Assembly: GCA_027624555.1 (NCBI GenBank)
Contig: JAQBWN010000003.1
Coordinates: 1-50,163, forward strand
Direction of reading: 5' to 3'
Length of the DNA: 50,163 nucleotides
Source: a bacterium
Lineage (GTDB): Bacteria; Patescibacteriota; Andersenbacteria; UBA10190
The notes below the pieces were generated by a model. It ran no database searches. It was not told the DNA's origin and saw only the letters and a program-made list of their open reading frames with translations. Positions 1-7,970 of this stretch are shown here, piece after piece (the stretch's first letter is position 1; every line of letters begins with the position of its first letter). The position numbers were made by a program, and so were the translations under genes.

Positions 1-403
1 AAATATTTAAAAATCCAAACCCCTGCAATGCAGCGAAAGGAATTGCTAATAGGCGAGTCCACTGAGCAAGTTTGCGCCTACCTGCTTCACCCTCTTCTTT
101 TTGCATTTCTTCTAAGCGCGGAAAAATCATTGTTGAAAGTTGTATCACAATGGATGCGGTGATGTACGGACCAAGCCCAAGCATTACAACAGAAAGTCGA
201 GACAGACCTCCGCCAGAAAATATATCAAGAAGTCCAAAAAGCTGATTTCCTGAAAATATTTGCGCTAAACTCTCTTTTGGAATTCCTGGAACAGGAATTA
301 TTGCAGCAATTCTAAATACAAGAATAAGCCAAAGTATCATAAATAGCTTCTTGCGAAGCTCCGGCACTCTAACAATTGCTGCAAATTTCTTAAAATCAAC
401 CAT
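1..403 (-). CDS. secY: SecY preprotein translocase channel subunit (3' part cut off)
   Basis: SecY forms the membrane channel of the SecYEG translocon. It is missing from the ORF track because the window edge removes its 3' part. I read 134 codons from the ATG at 403: MVDFKKFAAIVRVPELRKKL, then a first membrane segment ending in IIPVPGIP, a glycine-rich plug-like stretch (FSGGGLSRLSV), a second segment (GPYITASIVIQLS) and the cytosolic EEGEAGRRK loop. This is the normal SecY N-terminal order. The start overlaps the rplO stop by 8 bases, so it is the next gene of the spc operon and probably translationally coupled. No Shine-Dalgarno is visible. Identity is secure; only the C-terminal two thirds are unseen. 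Confidence 0.95.
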   Translation of the reverse strand, partial: MVDFKKFAAIVRVPELRKKLFMILWLILVFRIAAIIPVPGIPKESLAQIFSGNQLFGLLDIFSGGGLSRLSVVMLGLGPYITASIVIQLSTMIFPRLEEMQKEEGEAGRRKLAQWTRLLAIPFAALQGFGFLNI

Positions 404-851
404 TGCTCACTGGAATAATTTCTACTTTTCCGCCCGCTTTTTCTACGGCGCTTGTTGCTCCTTTTGTTGCCCCGTGAACTCTCACGGTGTATGCATGTTC
501 CAGTGTTCCTTTTCCAATAAGTTTCAGCGTATCAATCCTGCTACTCATATACCCGCGCTTCTTTAACTGCCCCGGGCCTACAATGCTTCCCTTTTCAAAC
601 GTTCGTAAAATTCCAAGCGTAATCACAACAGGTTTTACAACCTGAGACTTGTTTATTTGCTTGCTTCCACGATTCTTTGGAAATCGCATATAGATAGGAG
701 TTTGCCCTCCTTCAAACCCAGCCTTTGAGCTGTAACCGGCACGTGATTTTTGCCCTTTTTGCCCACGACCAGACTTTCCTCCGTTGCGACCATGTCCGCG
801 ACCAAGGCGATTTTTTTTCTTTGTAACTGCTGGTAATTGAAATATTGACAT
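396..851 (-). CDS. rplO: 50S ribosomal protein L15
   Basis: uL15 of the large subunit, 151 aa against about 144 usual. The N-terminus has the glycine/arginine-rich RNA-binding stretch of the family (GRGHGRNGGKSGRGQKGQKS), followed by the FEGGQTPIYMRFPKNRG signature near residues 47-63. It ends with GGKVEIIPVSNG, close to the usual C-terminus. It lies 11 bases after rpsE with no gene between them. In most bacteria rpmD (L30) occupies that position, so L30 is absent here. The stop overlaps secY. The operon is read from rplC towards secY. Confidence 0.97.
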   Translation of the reverse strand: MSIFQLPAVTKKKNRLGRGHGRNGGKSGRGQKGQKSRAGYSSKAGFEGGQTPIYMRFPKNRGSKQINKSQVVKPVVITLGILRTFEKGSIVGPGQLKKRGYMSSRIDTLKLIGKGTLEHAYTVRVHGATKGATSAVEKAGGKVEIIPVSNG

Positions 852-862
852 AGGTTATGTTG

Positions 863-1324
863 TTATGCGACGTGTTGCAGCGCCTTTAGCACAGCACGCG
901 CGTTACTAATTCTGCTCACAGAACCGTATCGCTTCGATACTAAATCTTTGATTCCTGCCAAATCTGCGATCGTACGAATAACGCCTCCTGCAATAACTCC
1001 TGTACCCGGGCGAGCTGGTTTTAATAAAACTTCCGCACCTTTAAATTTTGCCGTTACTTCATGAGTAATAGTCCCATCAATAACCTGAACAGTAACAATC
1101 TTTTTCATAGCTTGTGCTTGGGCTTTTTGAATAGCTTGCTGCACGTCTTTGCTCTTGCTAATTCCAAATCCGAGCTTACCGGCCCTATCTCCTACTATAA
1201 CGCTGGCACGGAACCGGAACCTGCGTCCTCCTTTTACCACACGCACCACACGAGAAATCTCCAACACTTCGTGTGCGAATTGATTATCTTCAATTGTTGA
1301 TGTTCCGTAAGCCATATAATTCAT
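863..1324 (-). CDS. rpsE: 30S ribosomal protein S5
   Basis: uS5, 153 aa. The double-stranded-RNA-binding-like N-terminal domain is seen as VVRVVKGGRRFRFRASVIVG, and the C-terminal domain as KPARPGTGVIAGGVIRTIAD. Family members are 160-170 aa, so this copy is slightly short at the ends. Two in-frame ATGs lie three codons apart (1324 and 1315) and neither has a clear Shine-Dalgarno, so the start is uncertain by three residues. It sits between rplR (7 bases upstream) and rplO in the spc order. Confidence 0.96.
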   Translation of the reverse strand: MNYMAYGTSTIEDNQFAHEVLEISRVVRVVKGGRRFRFRASVIVGDRAGKLGFGISKSKDVQQAIQKAQAQAMKKIVTVQVIDGTITHEVTAKFKGAEVLLKPARPGTGVIAGGVIRTIADLAGIKDLVSKRYGSVSRISNARAVLKALQHVA

Positions 1325-1331
1325 TCAAATA

Positions 1332-1667
1332 TTAAAACTGTAATCCGCCGGCTCGCATGGCTTCTGCAAGCGCCTTTACTCTTCCATGGTACATGTACCC
1401 TCCACGATCAAACACAATATTCGTAATTCCTTTTTTCTTTGCAGCATCCGCAAGCGCCTTACCCATGTCTTCCGCAAGTTGCGTCTTGTTTAAAGAATCT
1501 TTTGCGATCATATGGGAAGATACCAGAGTGACTCCTTTTGCATCATCAATGATCTGCACTTCCATTCCGCGCGCACTACGAAACACACAGGCTCTTGGAC
1601 GAGCAGCTGTTCCAATCATACGAGATCGGATTTTTTTGTGACGTTTTGTACGATTAATGAGATTCAT
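1332..1667 (-). CDS. rplR: 50S ribosomal protein L18
   Basis: uL18 binds 5S rRNA in the central protuberance. The 111 aa are near the usual 117. Visible signatures are RSARGMEVQIIDDAKGVTLVS in the middle and the C-terminal FDRGGYMYHGRVKALAEAMR, which matches the family's RGGYLYHGRVKALAD/EAARE block. The basic N-terminus RTKRHKKIRSR is the usual 5S-binding tail. It is flanked by rplF and rpsE in canonical order. Confidence 0.96.
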   Translation of the reverse strand: MNLINRTKRHKKIRSRMIGTAARPRACVFRSARGMEVQIIDDAKGVTLVSSHMIAKDSLNKTQLAEDMGKALADAAKKKGITNIVFDRGGYMYHGRVKALAEAMRAGGLQF

Positions 1668-1678
1668 AGAAATATGTA

Positions 1679-2221
1679 TTATGAGGCAGAACCAACAACT
1701 TTACCTACCTTTCGACGAACGTGTTCGCCGAGGTATCGAATTCCTTTTCCTTTATATGGTTCTGGCGGACGCACTTTGCGAATATTCGCAGCAACTTGAC
1801 CCACTACGTATGCATCAAATCCAGTCACTGTAATAATTTCTTTCTCTACAGTAAACGTTACCCCTTCTGGCGCTTCTATGCTAACAGGATGAGAAAACCC
1901 AACAAGCAGCTGAATATTTTTGCCTACAAGAGATGCGCGGTATCCAACACCTTGCAATTCCAGCTTTTTTGTAAACCCTTCATGCACACCCGTAACTGCG
2001 TTCGCAAGAATAGCACGCATCGTTCCCCATAACGCAGGGGCTTTCTTTGTTTTATGAGCAATAGAACATGTAAGAGTGCCGTCTGCTACCGTAACTGCAA
2101 TGTCAGGATGCACAGCAACTGCCAATGTGCCCTTGGGGCCTTGTACGTTCACCGTTTCACCATCAACAGTGACACTCACACCGGTAGGAATTGGGATAAA
2201 TTGTTTACCAATACGTGACAT
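1679..2221 (-). CDS. rplF: 50S ribosomal protein L6
   Basis: uL6, 180 aa, the standard length. Two copies of the L6 fold are visible. The first begins MSRIGKQFIPIPTGVSV. The second contains GFSHPVSIEAPEGVTF and ends with the conserved KVRPPEPYKGKGIRYLGEHV signature that contacts the sarcin-ricin loop. A short tail KVGKVVGSAS follows. It is 6 bases after rpsH and 11 before rplR. Confidence 0.97.
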   Translation of the reverse strand: MSRIGKQFIPIPTGVSVTVDGETVNVQGPKGTLAVAVHPDIAVTVADGTLTCSIAHKTKKAPALWGTMRAILANAVTGVHEGFTKKLELQGVGYRASLVGKNIQLLVGFSHPVSIEAPEGVTFTVEKEIITVTGFDAYVVGQVAANIRKVRPPEPYKGKGIRYLGEHVRRKVGKVVGSAS

Positions 2222-2227
2222 AGAAGT

Positions 2228-2614
2228 TTACCAAATAGCGCAAATAAGTTCTCCGCCTATTCCTTTTCCTCGTGCCCTTTTTTCATTCATTAAGCCCTCT
2301 GGAGTTGAAACTATAATCATTCCAGATTCTTGTCTTGAATAGGGCAAAAAGTCTGCACCTGCATATACGCGTCGACCCGGCTTACTAATTCTCTGCGAAC
2401 CACTTATTGCTCCTTTACCAGCTTCAGAATACGCAAGAGAAACAATGAGCTTTGCCTTAGGACTTTCTTGTAATCGGATATCGCCAATCAATTTCTGCTC
2501 TTTCATAAACGTAAGCAAGCGTTCCGTAAAGCGCGAGAAAGGAACTGCAACCCGCTTTTTTCCTACGCGTTGTCCGTTGAGCAAAATAGTTAATGTGTTT
2601 CCTACAGTATCCAT
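2228..2614 (-). CDS. rpsH: 30S ribosomal protein S8
   Basis: uS8, a primary binder of 16S rRNA. The ORF track extends to 2695, but that part overlaps rpsN and does not look like S8. The internal ATG at 2614 starts MDTVGNTLTILLNGQ, which aligns with the family's D-MLTRIRNGQ start. This leaves 128 aa, against about 130 usual. The C-terminus has ISKPGRRVYAGADFLP and the invariant GMIIVSTPEGLM block, ending in the usual CAIW. It lies 4 bases after rpsN. Confidence 0.95.
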   Translation of the reverse strand: MDTVGNTLTILLNGQRVGKKRVAVPFSRFTERLLTFMKEQKLIGDIRLQESPKAKLIVSLAYSEAGKGAISGSQRISKPGRRVYAGADFLPYSRQESGMIIVSTPEGLMNEKRARGKGIGGELICAIW

Positions 2615-2618
2615 AGAA

Positions 2619-2804
2619 TTACCAAGATGACTTTCTAATACCTGGAATGTGCGCTTTTTCAGCACTTTCTCTAAAGCAAATACGGCACATTCCAAACGCG
2701 CGCATATAGCCTCGAGGCCGTCCGCAGAGTTTGCATCTTGACCTAGCCCGTGTTGAGAACTTAGGTTCTCTCATGCTTTTTGCGATTTGTGATGTTTTTG
2801 CCAT
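2619..2804 (-). CDS. rpsN: 30S ribosomal protein S14, zinc-binding short form
   Basis: uS14 of the 61-aa type Z. The zinc ribbon is [20 protein letters not shown], with two CxxC pairs spaced as in the family, followed by [18 protein letters not shown]. Only this zinc form is in the window; a zinc-free paralogue elsewhere cannot be excluded. It lies between rplE and rpsH as in most Gram-positive-like spc operons. Confidence 0.97.
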   Translation of the reverse strand: MAKTSQIAKSMREPKFSTRARSRCKLCGRPRGYMRAFGMCRICFRESAEKAHIPGIRKSSW

Positions 2805-2832
2805 ACAAGTGTAATTGAGAATACGCTACTTC

Positions 2833-3375
2833 CTATTCTTCTTCAAGTTCTTCTGTTCGAAACGGGAATCCGAGTGCCCGAAACATCTGCTCTGCAGTTT
2901 CATTATTTTTTGCCGTTGTTACAAAAGTAATACCAACGCCAAAGATAATATCAGTCTTGTCTGCACGAATTTCCGGAAATGCCAGATGTTCCGCAAGCCC
3001 AATGCTTACGTTTCCTTGACCATCTAATACAGACAAAGATAGTCCTCTAAAGTCACGGATACGGGGGAGTACAGTGCCCACAAATCGAGCTAAAAAGTCT
3101 TCCATGCGCTTGCCTCGAAGCGTTACACTATACCCAACCAAATTTCCTTCACGAACATTAAAACCCGCAATAGATTTTTTCGCTCGTCGTTCGCTTGGCT
3201 TTTGTCCAGTAATTGCAGACAAATCCCTTTGCACCGCCTCAACATACGTTTTATTGTCTCTGTTTTTACCAACACCGACGGAAACAATAGCTTTTGTAAC
3301 GCGAGGGACAGCATGAATATTTTTTATTTGAAGAGACTGGGCAAGTCTTTTAGTTGTAGGAGTAATAATAGGCAT
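2833..3375 (-). CDS. rplE: 50S ribosomal protein L5
   Basis: uL5, 180 aa, normal length; it binds 5S rRNA and the P-site tRNA. It shows the N-terminal helix with PRVTKAIVSVGVG, the central RRAKKSIAGFNVREGNLVGY block, and the C-terminal half with RDFRGLS, DGQGNVSIGLAEH and GVGITFVTTAKN (a variant of the usual GMDITIVTTAKTDEEA). The acidic end TEELEEE is an ordinary terminus. It is 10 bases after rplX; rpsN follows after 28 bases. Confidence 0.97.
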   Translation of the reverse strand: MPIITPTTKRLAQSLQIKNIHAVPRVTKAIVSVGVGKNRDNKTYVEAVQRDLSAITGQKPSERRAKKSIAGFNVREGNLVGYSVTLRGKRMEDFLARFVGTVLPRIRDFRGLSLSVLDGQGNVSIGLAEHLAFPEIRADKTDIIFGVGITFVTTAKNNETAEQMFRALGFPFRTEELEEE

Positions 3376-3385
3376 AAGTCAAAAG

Positions 3386-3706
3386 TTATTCGATAATTGC
3401 CTTACAATGCTTACACACACGAGCTCGCACGCCATTTTCTCTCGTTATTCCAACTCGTGTTCCTTTTTTGCATTGAGTGCAAATGAGTTGAACATTCGCA
3501 ATACGAATTGGAGCAGCAATGCTTACACGTTGGCCTTTTTGACCACCGCTTTTTGCCTTTACGTGTTTCTTTACCATATTTAAACCTTCAACTACTACTG
3601 TTGAAGCTTTCGGCAAAACCGCTAAAACTTTGCCTTTTTTTTGTGCATCCTTACCACGAAGAATTCGCACACTGTCGCCTCGTTTAATTTTTAGAAGAGT
3701 CGTCAT
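3386..3706 (-). CDS. rplX: 50S ribosomal protein L24
   Basis: uL24, an assembly initiator of the large subunit, 106 aa. The N-terminal KOW motif is KIKRGDSVRILRGKDAQKKGKVL, and VVVEGLNMVKKHVKA follows. The C-terminus carries two CxxC pairs (CTQC and CKHC) about 22 residues apart, a possible zinc ribbon that E. coli L24 lacks but that is seen in several bacterial lineages. It lies between rplN and rplE. Confidence 0.96.
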   Translation of the reverse strand: MTTLLKIKRGDSVRILRGKDAQKKGKVLAVLPKASTVVVEGLNMVKKHVKAKSGGQKGQRVSIAAPIRIANVQLICTQCKKGTRVGITRENGVRARVCKHCKAIIE

Positions 3707-3712
3707 AGAGTA

Positions 3713-4084
3713 TTACCAAACTTCAGATGCTAAAGATACAATTTTTTGAAACCCCTTTGTTCGAAGTTCTCTTGCTATTGGACCAAACACGCGTGTCCCA
3801 ACAGGCTCTTTTGATTCTTTTCCAACAATTACTGCTGCATTGTCATCAAAGCGAATCGCCGTTCCATCAGGACGTTTGTGCTCTTTTCGAACACGCACAA
3901 TAACGGCACGCACTACATCACCCTTCTTTACCGTTGCTCGTGGTTCTGCAACCTTAACTGCAGCAACAACAATATCGCCAATATACGCATACCTACGATG
4001 CGTGGAGCCCAATACTCGAATCACTTTCACCATTTTGCCTCCAGAATTATCGGCAATAATTAGTTTTGATTCTTCTAAAATCAT
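3713..4084 (-). CDS. rplN: 50S ribosomal protein L14
   Basis: uL14, 123 aa, exactly the usual length. It starts [20 protein letters not shown] and contains [24 protein letters not shown] and the [13 protein letters not shown] block. The start ATG overlaps the rpsQ stop as ATGA, so translation is probably coupled. Confidence 0.98.
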   Translation of the reverse strand: MILEESKLIIADNSGGKMVKVIRVLGSTHRRYAYIGDIVVAAVKVAEPRATVKKGDVVRAVIVRVRKEHKRPDGTAIRFDDNAAVIVGKESKEPVGTRVFGPIARELRTKGFQKIVSLASEVW

Positions 4085-4356
4085 AGAGCAGTTCCTTTCT
4101 TCGGTACAACAACCCAGCGCTTGCGGGCAGATAGAGGTCTCGATTCTTGAATAGTGACCGTATCTCCAACAGAAAGACTATTACTCTCATCGTGAGCTAG
4201 GTATCGCTTTGTTTGCTTAATGCGCTTTCCATAGAGAGAATGAGCAATAACACGCACAATTTCAACAGCAACCGTTTTTTGCCCAGACTTGCTCACCACA
4301 ACGCCGTCAAGCTCTCGCTTGTGCCGTACAATTTCAGTTGTGGTGGCTTGTTTCAT
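4081..4356 (-). CDS. rpsQ: 30S ribosomal protein S17
   Basis: uS17, 91 aa, an OB-fold 16S rRNA binder. The family blocks are [18 protein letters not shown] near residues 16-33, the KYLAHDE-like segment (here RYLAHDESN) and [20 protein letters not shown] short N-terminal leader ([15 protein letters not shown]) precedes the fold. It is 9 bases downstream of rpmC. Confidence 0.96.
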   Translation of the reverse strand: MKQATTTEIVRHKRELDGVVVSKSGQKTVAVEIVRVIAHSLYGKRIKQTKRYLAHDESNSLSVGDTVTIQESRPLSARKRWVVVPKKGTAL

Positions 4357-4365
4357 AAAAATAGA

Positions 4366-4557
4366 TTATGAATGAGAAAGCGTTGAAATGCAAGTACTAA
4401 TTTGAGCAATCTCCTTTTTTATAACTCTAGCCTGTGCATGATTTTTATCTTTTCCAGAAGCAACCTCTTCTCGGACAAAATGCAACCTTTGACGAGCTTC
4501 TAAGAGCTTGTTATGTAATTCCGGAAGAGAAAGTTGTCGTAATTCTTGTATATTCAT
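4366..4557 (-). CDS. rpmC: 50S ribosomal protein L29
   Basis: uL29, 63 aa, a two-helix protein near the exit tunnel. It starts MNIQELRQLSLPELHNKL and has the family's L-EARQRLHFVR core. The usual R-IRR-IARI-T end is seen as RVIKKEIAQISTCIS. It is placed between rplP and rpsQ as expected. Confidence 0.94.
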   Translation of the reverse strand: MNIQELRQLSLPELHNKLLEARQRLHFVREEVASGKDKNHAQARVIKKEIAQISTCISTLSHS

Positions 4558-4567
4558 AGATATGTAA

Positions 4568-4981
4568 TTATCCTACTTTTGCAACAAATTTCGTTTTTAA
4601 AGGAAGTTTTTGTGCGGCTAATCGCAATCCTTCCCGTGCTGTTTTTTCATCCATTCCATCTACCTCAAACATAATTCTTCCACGATGAACCACAGCAACA
4701 AAATGATCCACTGCTCCTTTTCCTTTTCCCATAGGCAATTCTTGCCCTTTCGCCGTAATTGGCTTGTCAGGAAATACTCGAATCCATATTTTTCCATTTC
4801 GCTTTGCATGGCGAGTTACCGCACGTCTTGCAGCTTCTAGCTGACGCGCACTTACCCATCTGCTCTCAATCGCCTTTAACCCATATTGGCCAAAATCAAT
4901 CGTAAGCGCACCCTTTGACGCACCTCGGACAGAGCCCTTTTGGTGCTTGCGATGCTTTACTTTGCGTGGAATAAAAGACAT
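4568..4981 (-). CDS. rplP: 50S ribosomal protein L16
   Basis: uL16 contacts the A-site tRNA and the peptidyl transferase centre. The ORF track starts at 5050 inside rpsC; I prefer the ATG at 4981 (MSFIPRKVKHRKHQKG), which matches the family start and gives 137 aa against 136 usual. Visible blocks are GLKAIESRWVSARQLEAARR, WIRVFPDKPITAKGQELPMG and KGAVDHFVAVVHRGRIMFE. It lies 10 bases after rpsC. Confidence 0.97.
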   Translation of the reverse strand: MSFIPRKVKHRKHQKGSVRGASKGALTIDFGQYGLKAIESRWVSARQLEAARRAVTRHAKRNGKIWIRVFPDKPITAKGQELPMGKGKGAVDHFVAVVHRGRIMFEVDGMDEKTAREGLRLAAQKLPLKTKFVAKVG

Positions 4982-4991
4982 AATTAAACAA

Positions 4992-5741
4992 TTATTTTTT
5001 GATCGGCTTTGCAACTTTTTCGGACAAAGACGCTCTGCGTCTTGGTTCAACCTTTGCTTGTTTTACCTCTCTAATTGCTTCGCCCGGACGATCATCTTTT
5101 TCTACTTCATATTCACCACGGTTAATCCAAACCTTTACACCAATAGTGCCGAACGTGGTAAATGCTGCTCGCTCTGCATATGAAATATCTGCGCGAAACG
5201 TGTGCAACGGAACACTGCCATCTGCAAGCCATTCGCGACGTGCGATATCGGCTCCATTGAGTCGGCCTGCTACCGCAATACGGATTCCTCGAGCACCTGC
5301 TTGAAGTGAGCGTTGTACAGACTGCTTTAATACTCTTCGGTATGGCATTCGTCGTTCAATTTGGTCAACAACCTGAGTTGCAACAGCACTTGCATCTGTT
5401 TCGGGATTACGAATTTCTTGTACGTTAATGCGAAATTTTGTTCCTTTTCCAAACATTTTTTGTAAGTCTTTTTGAATTTTTTCAATTCCTGATCCGCCTC
5501 GACCAATAACAACAGCGGGTCGAGAAGTATGAATTGTAAGCACAGTCTCTCTCGTTTGGCGCACAAATTCAATACGGGAGATAGATGCGGAACGCAAATT
5601 CTTTTTTAAATAATTCCTAATTTTAATATCCTGAACCAAATTATCTCGAAAATCTTTTTTGTTATCAGAAAACCACTTGGCATCCCAGTTATGAAGAATG
5701 TTTCCTACTCGCAATATATTTGGATTTGTTTTTCGTCCCAT
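4992..5741 (-). CDS. rpsC: 30S ribosomal protein S3
   Basis: uS3, 249 aa against about 233 usual; it forms part of the mRNA entry channel. It opens MGRKTNPNILRVG, carries a KH domain with the VVIGRGGSGIEKIQKDL loop, and its C-terminal domain has RRMPYRRVLKQSVQRSLQAG and GRLNGADIARREW. The C-terminal tail after GEYEVEKDD is basic (VKQAKVEPRRRASL) and accounts for the extra length. The start is 20 bases after rplV and no Shine-Dalgarno is seen. Confidence 0.97.
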   Translation of the reverse strand: MGRKTNPNILRVGNILHNWDAKWFSDNKKDFRDNLVQDIKIRNYLKKNLRSASISRIEFVRQTRETVLTIHTSRPAVVIGRGGSGIEKIQKDLQKMFGKGTKFRINVQEIRNPETDASAVATQVVDQIERRMPYRRVLKQSVQRSLQAGARGIRIAVAGRLNGADIARREWLADGSVPLHTFRADISYAERAAFTTFGTIGVKVWINRGEYEVEKDDRPGEAIREVKQAKVEPRRRASLSEKVAKPIKK

Positions 5742-5761
5742 AGGTAAATATGTGATTTTAA

Positions 5762-6370
5762 TTATCCGATACTCTTTCTTCGATGCGTCTTTTTCTTGTC
5801 CGCACCTTGTTGATTCATTTTAATTTTTTGAAACGCTTGGGCTTTCTTATCTACTACAGCATCAACGCTGCGTTCTTCTGTATCATGCTTTTCTAAATGA
5901 TCTTCATGATCATGACCTTCATGTTCTTTATCTTCTTTCTTCGCTTCTTTTTGTTCTTGTGCTACAAATTCATCTGTTGTTACAGTCTTAATTGCATCTT
6001 TTTTTGCCACCTTGCCCGCTGTAGCTTTAGTTAGACTTACTTCTCCTTCAACAATAACAGTAATATGCGCAGTACGCTTTAAAATAGCATGGGCCATTCC
6101 TTTTGCTGCAGGCATAAAACGCTTCATCACAAGCCCCTGGTTCACTAAAATACTCGCAACACGTAAATCCGCTTCTGGTATCTGTACATTATTTTTTGCA
6201 TTTGCGACTGCACTTTTTAACACTTCAAGAATAAGTCCCGGAGCCTTTCCAACTGCAAAAGCAAGCTGATTTTGCGCTTCTACTGCAGACATACCCTGCA
6301 CCATTTTTGCGTAAGGGCGGATTTTCCTAGGAGACATTCGCGTGTGTTTTTGTGTAGCAGATATTTTCAT
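5762..6370 (-). CDS. rplV: 50S ribosomal protein L22 with long His/Glu-rich C-terminal tail
   Basis: uL22 lines the exit tunnel. Residues 1-115 are a normal L22: RMSPRKIRPYAKMVQGMSA at the start, then VANAKNN and the beta-hairpin region FMPAAKGMAHAILKRTAHIT. The family normally ends near 110 residues, but this protein runs to 202. The extra part is strongly charged (KEAKKEDKEHEGHDHEDHLE) with six His in about 14 residues, then a Gln/Lys segment and a basic end KKKTHRRKSIG. The tail reads in frame with no sign of frameshift. It may reach outside the tunnel exit or bind metal; both are guesses. Confidence 0.95.
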   Translation of the reverse strand: MKISATQKHTRMSPRKIRPYAKMVQGMSAVEAQNQLAFAVGKAPGLILEVLKSAVANAKNNVQIPEADLRVASILVNQGLVMKRFMPAAKGMAHAILKRTAHITVIVEGEVSLTKATAGKVAKKDAIKTVTTDEFVAQEQKEAKKEDKEHEGHDHEDHLEKHDTEERSVDAVVDKKAQAFQKIKMNQQGADKKKTHRRKSIG

Positions 6371-6373
6371 AGG

Positions 6374-6688
6374 CTACTTTTTAGCAGGCTTGGCTGCGGG
6401 AGCAGCTTTTGCCGTATCAACTTCTTTTTGCAACTTTCCACCATGACGCACAAATTTGCGCGTAGAAGAAAATTCGCCCAATTTATGCCCTACCATATCT
6501 TCCGTAATATGGACGGTAATATGTTCTTTGCCGTTGTGAACTCCAAATCGAAAACCAACCATTTCAGGAAAAATCGTTGAACGGCGAGACCATGTCTTTA
6601 TAACAGTTCTGTCTCCAGCTTGAAGATTCTTGATTTTATCAAGAAGGTGCTGGTCAATAAATGGTCCTTTTTTAATTGATCGAGACAT
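6374..6688 (-). CDS. rpsS: 30S ribosomal protein S19
   Basis: uS19, 104 aa against 92 usual. It begins [19 protein letters not shown], contains the invariant [20 protein letters not shown] and the [18 protein letters not shown] end block, then adds about 17 residues of Ala/Lys-rich tail ([12 protein letters not shown]). It lies 3 bases before rplV and 15 after rplB. Confidence 0.97.
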   Translation of the reverse strand: MSRSIKKGPFIDQHLLDKIKNLQAGDRTVIKTWSRRSTIFPEMVGFRFGVHNGKEHITVHITEDMVGHKLGEFSSTRKFVRHGGKLQKEVDTAKAAPAAKPAKK

Positions 6689-6703
6689 ACAATTATATAA
6701 AAA

Positions 6704-7546
6704 TTATTTCCTACGCTTATTCTTCCTTCTCTCTAAAATAAACTTGTCCGAATATTTTCCACTCTGACGAGTTTTTACTCCCAACGCATGCTTCCCCCAT
6801 GGGGTCTTTGGATATTTCATACCAACGCTTTGATTACCTTCTCCACCTCCGTGTGGATGATCCACTGGGTTCATAGCTTTTCCTCGTACTTGCGGACGCA
6901 TCCCAAGACGACGATTTCGTCCCGCAGATCCTATACGCTGATGACGCCAATCTGGATTGCTAACCTGACCTATTGTGGCATACGATTCCCGAGAAATCAA
7001 GCGAATCTCGCTCGATGGCATGCGTAGCTGCGCATATTCACCCTGCACGTCCATAAGAATACCGTACGAACCCGCTGATCGAAAAAATGATCCGCCACGT
7101 CCTGGTTTAATCTCAACATTAAACACAAATATTCCTGGAGTAATATGTTTTAGCTGCATACGGTTTCCTTCCTTTTCTGGTGTTTTTTCGTCTGCAATCA
7201 TTAGGTCGCCTTCTTTTGCACCTTGCCAGGCAAGCACATAATTTCTGTCGCCATCAACATACAAAATACGAGCTAAATACGCACTGCGATTTGGGTCAAA
7301 TTCAATATGTTCAACTTTGCCTGCAACGCCCAGCTTTTCCTGCCCGAATGCAATTGCTCGTATTCGTCGCTTCACACCGCCGCCTCTGTGGCGAGTTGTA
7401 ATTTTTCCTTCCGATCCTCGCCCACTTGTTGCATGCTTAGAGACAAGAGAAGACTTCAAAGGTTCCCCTTTATACAGCTCAGTACGGTCTACAATAGACA
7501 TTTTCTTTCGAGCTGCGCGGTTTGGCTTGTAATTTTTAATAGGCAT
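6704..7546 (-). CDS. rplB: 50S ribosomal protein L2
   Basis: uL2, 280 aa, needed for subunit association and the peptidyl transferase centre. It shows TTRHRGGGVKRRIRAI, the VFNVEIKPGRGGSFFRSAG segment and the highly conserved VRGKAMNPVDHPHGGGEG with its functional His. It ends in a basic tail (ERRKNKRRK). It is 3 bases after rplW. Confidence 0.98.
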   Translation of the reverse strand: MPIKNYKPNRAARKKMSIVDRTELYKGEPLKSSLVSKHATSGRGSEGKITTRHRGGGVKRRIRAIAFGQEKLGVAGKVEHIEFDPNRSAYLARILYVDGDRNYVLAWQGAKEGDLMIADEKTPEKEGNRMQLKHITPGIFVFNVEIKPGRGGSFFRSAGSYGILMDVQGEYAQLRMPSSEIRLISRESYATIGQVSNPDWRHQRIGSAGRNRRLGMRPQVRGKAMNPVDHPHGGGEGNQSVGMKYPKTPWGKHALGVKTRQSGKYSDKFILERRKNKRRK

Positions 7547-7549
7547 AGG

Positions 7550-7957
7550 TTATTTCTTGTTTACAAGGCCTTGCACGTTATCTACGGTAACATAGGCTTT
7601 TTTCACACGGTTCGTTTTACCTTCCGTATTACCTCGGCGTCTTGTTTTTGGATGCGACAATGCAGTTCGCACACTTTTTACCTTCACTCCGAATCTAGAA
7701 AAAATAGCAGCTGATATTTGAGTCTTGGTAACATGAGGCAATACCGTAAACACCATCGTATTGTTAACTTGTTGCTTAATCCCTTTTTCGGAAACTAACT
7801 CTACCATGCCGATACGGCCAGTGGTAAACGCATGCGCATCTACTGTTTGCTTGCTTTTCTTTACAGTAGTTGAAGCAGCAGAAATTTTCTTTTTCTTTAC
7901 TGGGGCAGATTTTTCATTCTTGCCGAGTATTTTTTTTGAGAGTGTTAAGAGTGACAT
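7550..7957 (-). CDS. rplW: 50S ribosomal protein L23 with N-terminal extension
   Basis: uL23 sits at the tunnel exit and docks SRP and trigger factor. The family core starts near residue 52 (VSEKGIKQQVNNTMVFTVLP) and includes RFGVKVKSVRTALS and the KKAYVTVDNVQGL end. The first ~45 residues are an extra Lys/Ser/Ala-rich extension (KKKKISAASTTVKKSKQT), giving 135 aa instead of about 100. It is located between rplD and rplB. Confidence 0.95.
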   Translation of the reverse strand: MSLLTLSKKILGKNEKSAPVKKKKISAASTTVKKSKQTVDAHAFTTGRIGMVELVSEKGIKQQVNNTMVFTVLPHVTKTQISAAIFSRFGVKVKSVRTALSHPKTRRRGNTEGKTNRVKKAYVTVDNVQGLVNKK

Positions 7958-7970
7958 AGGTATATACAGG

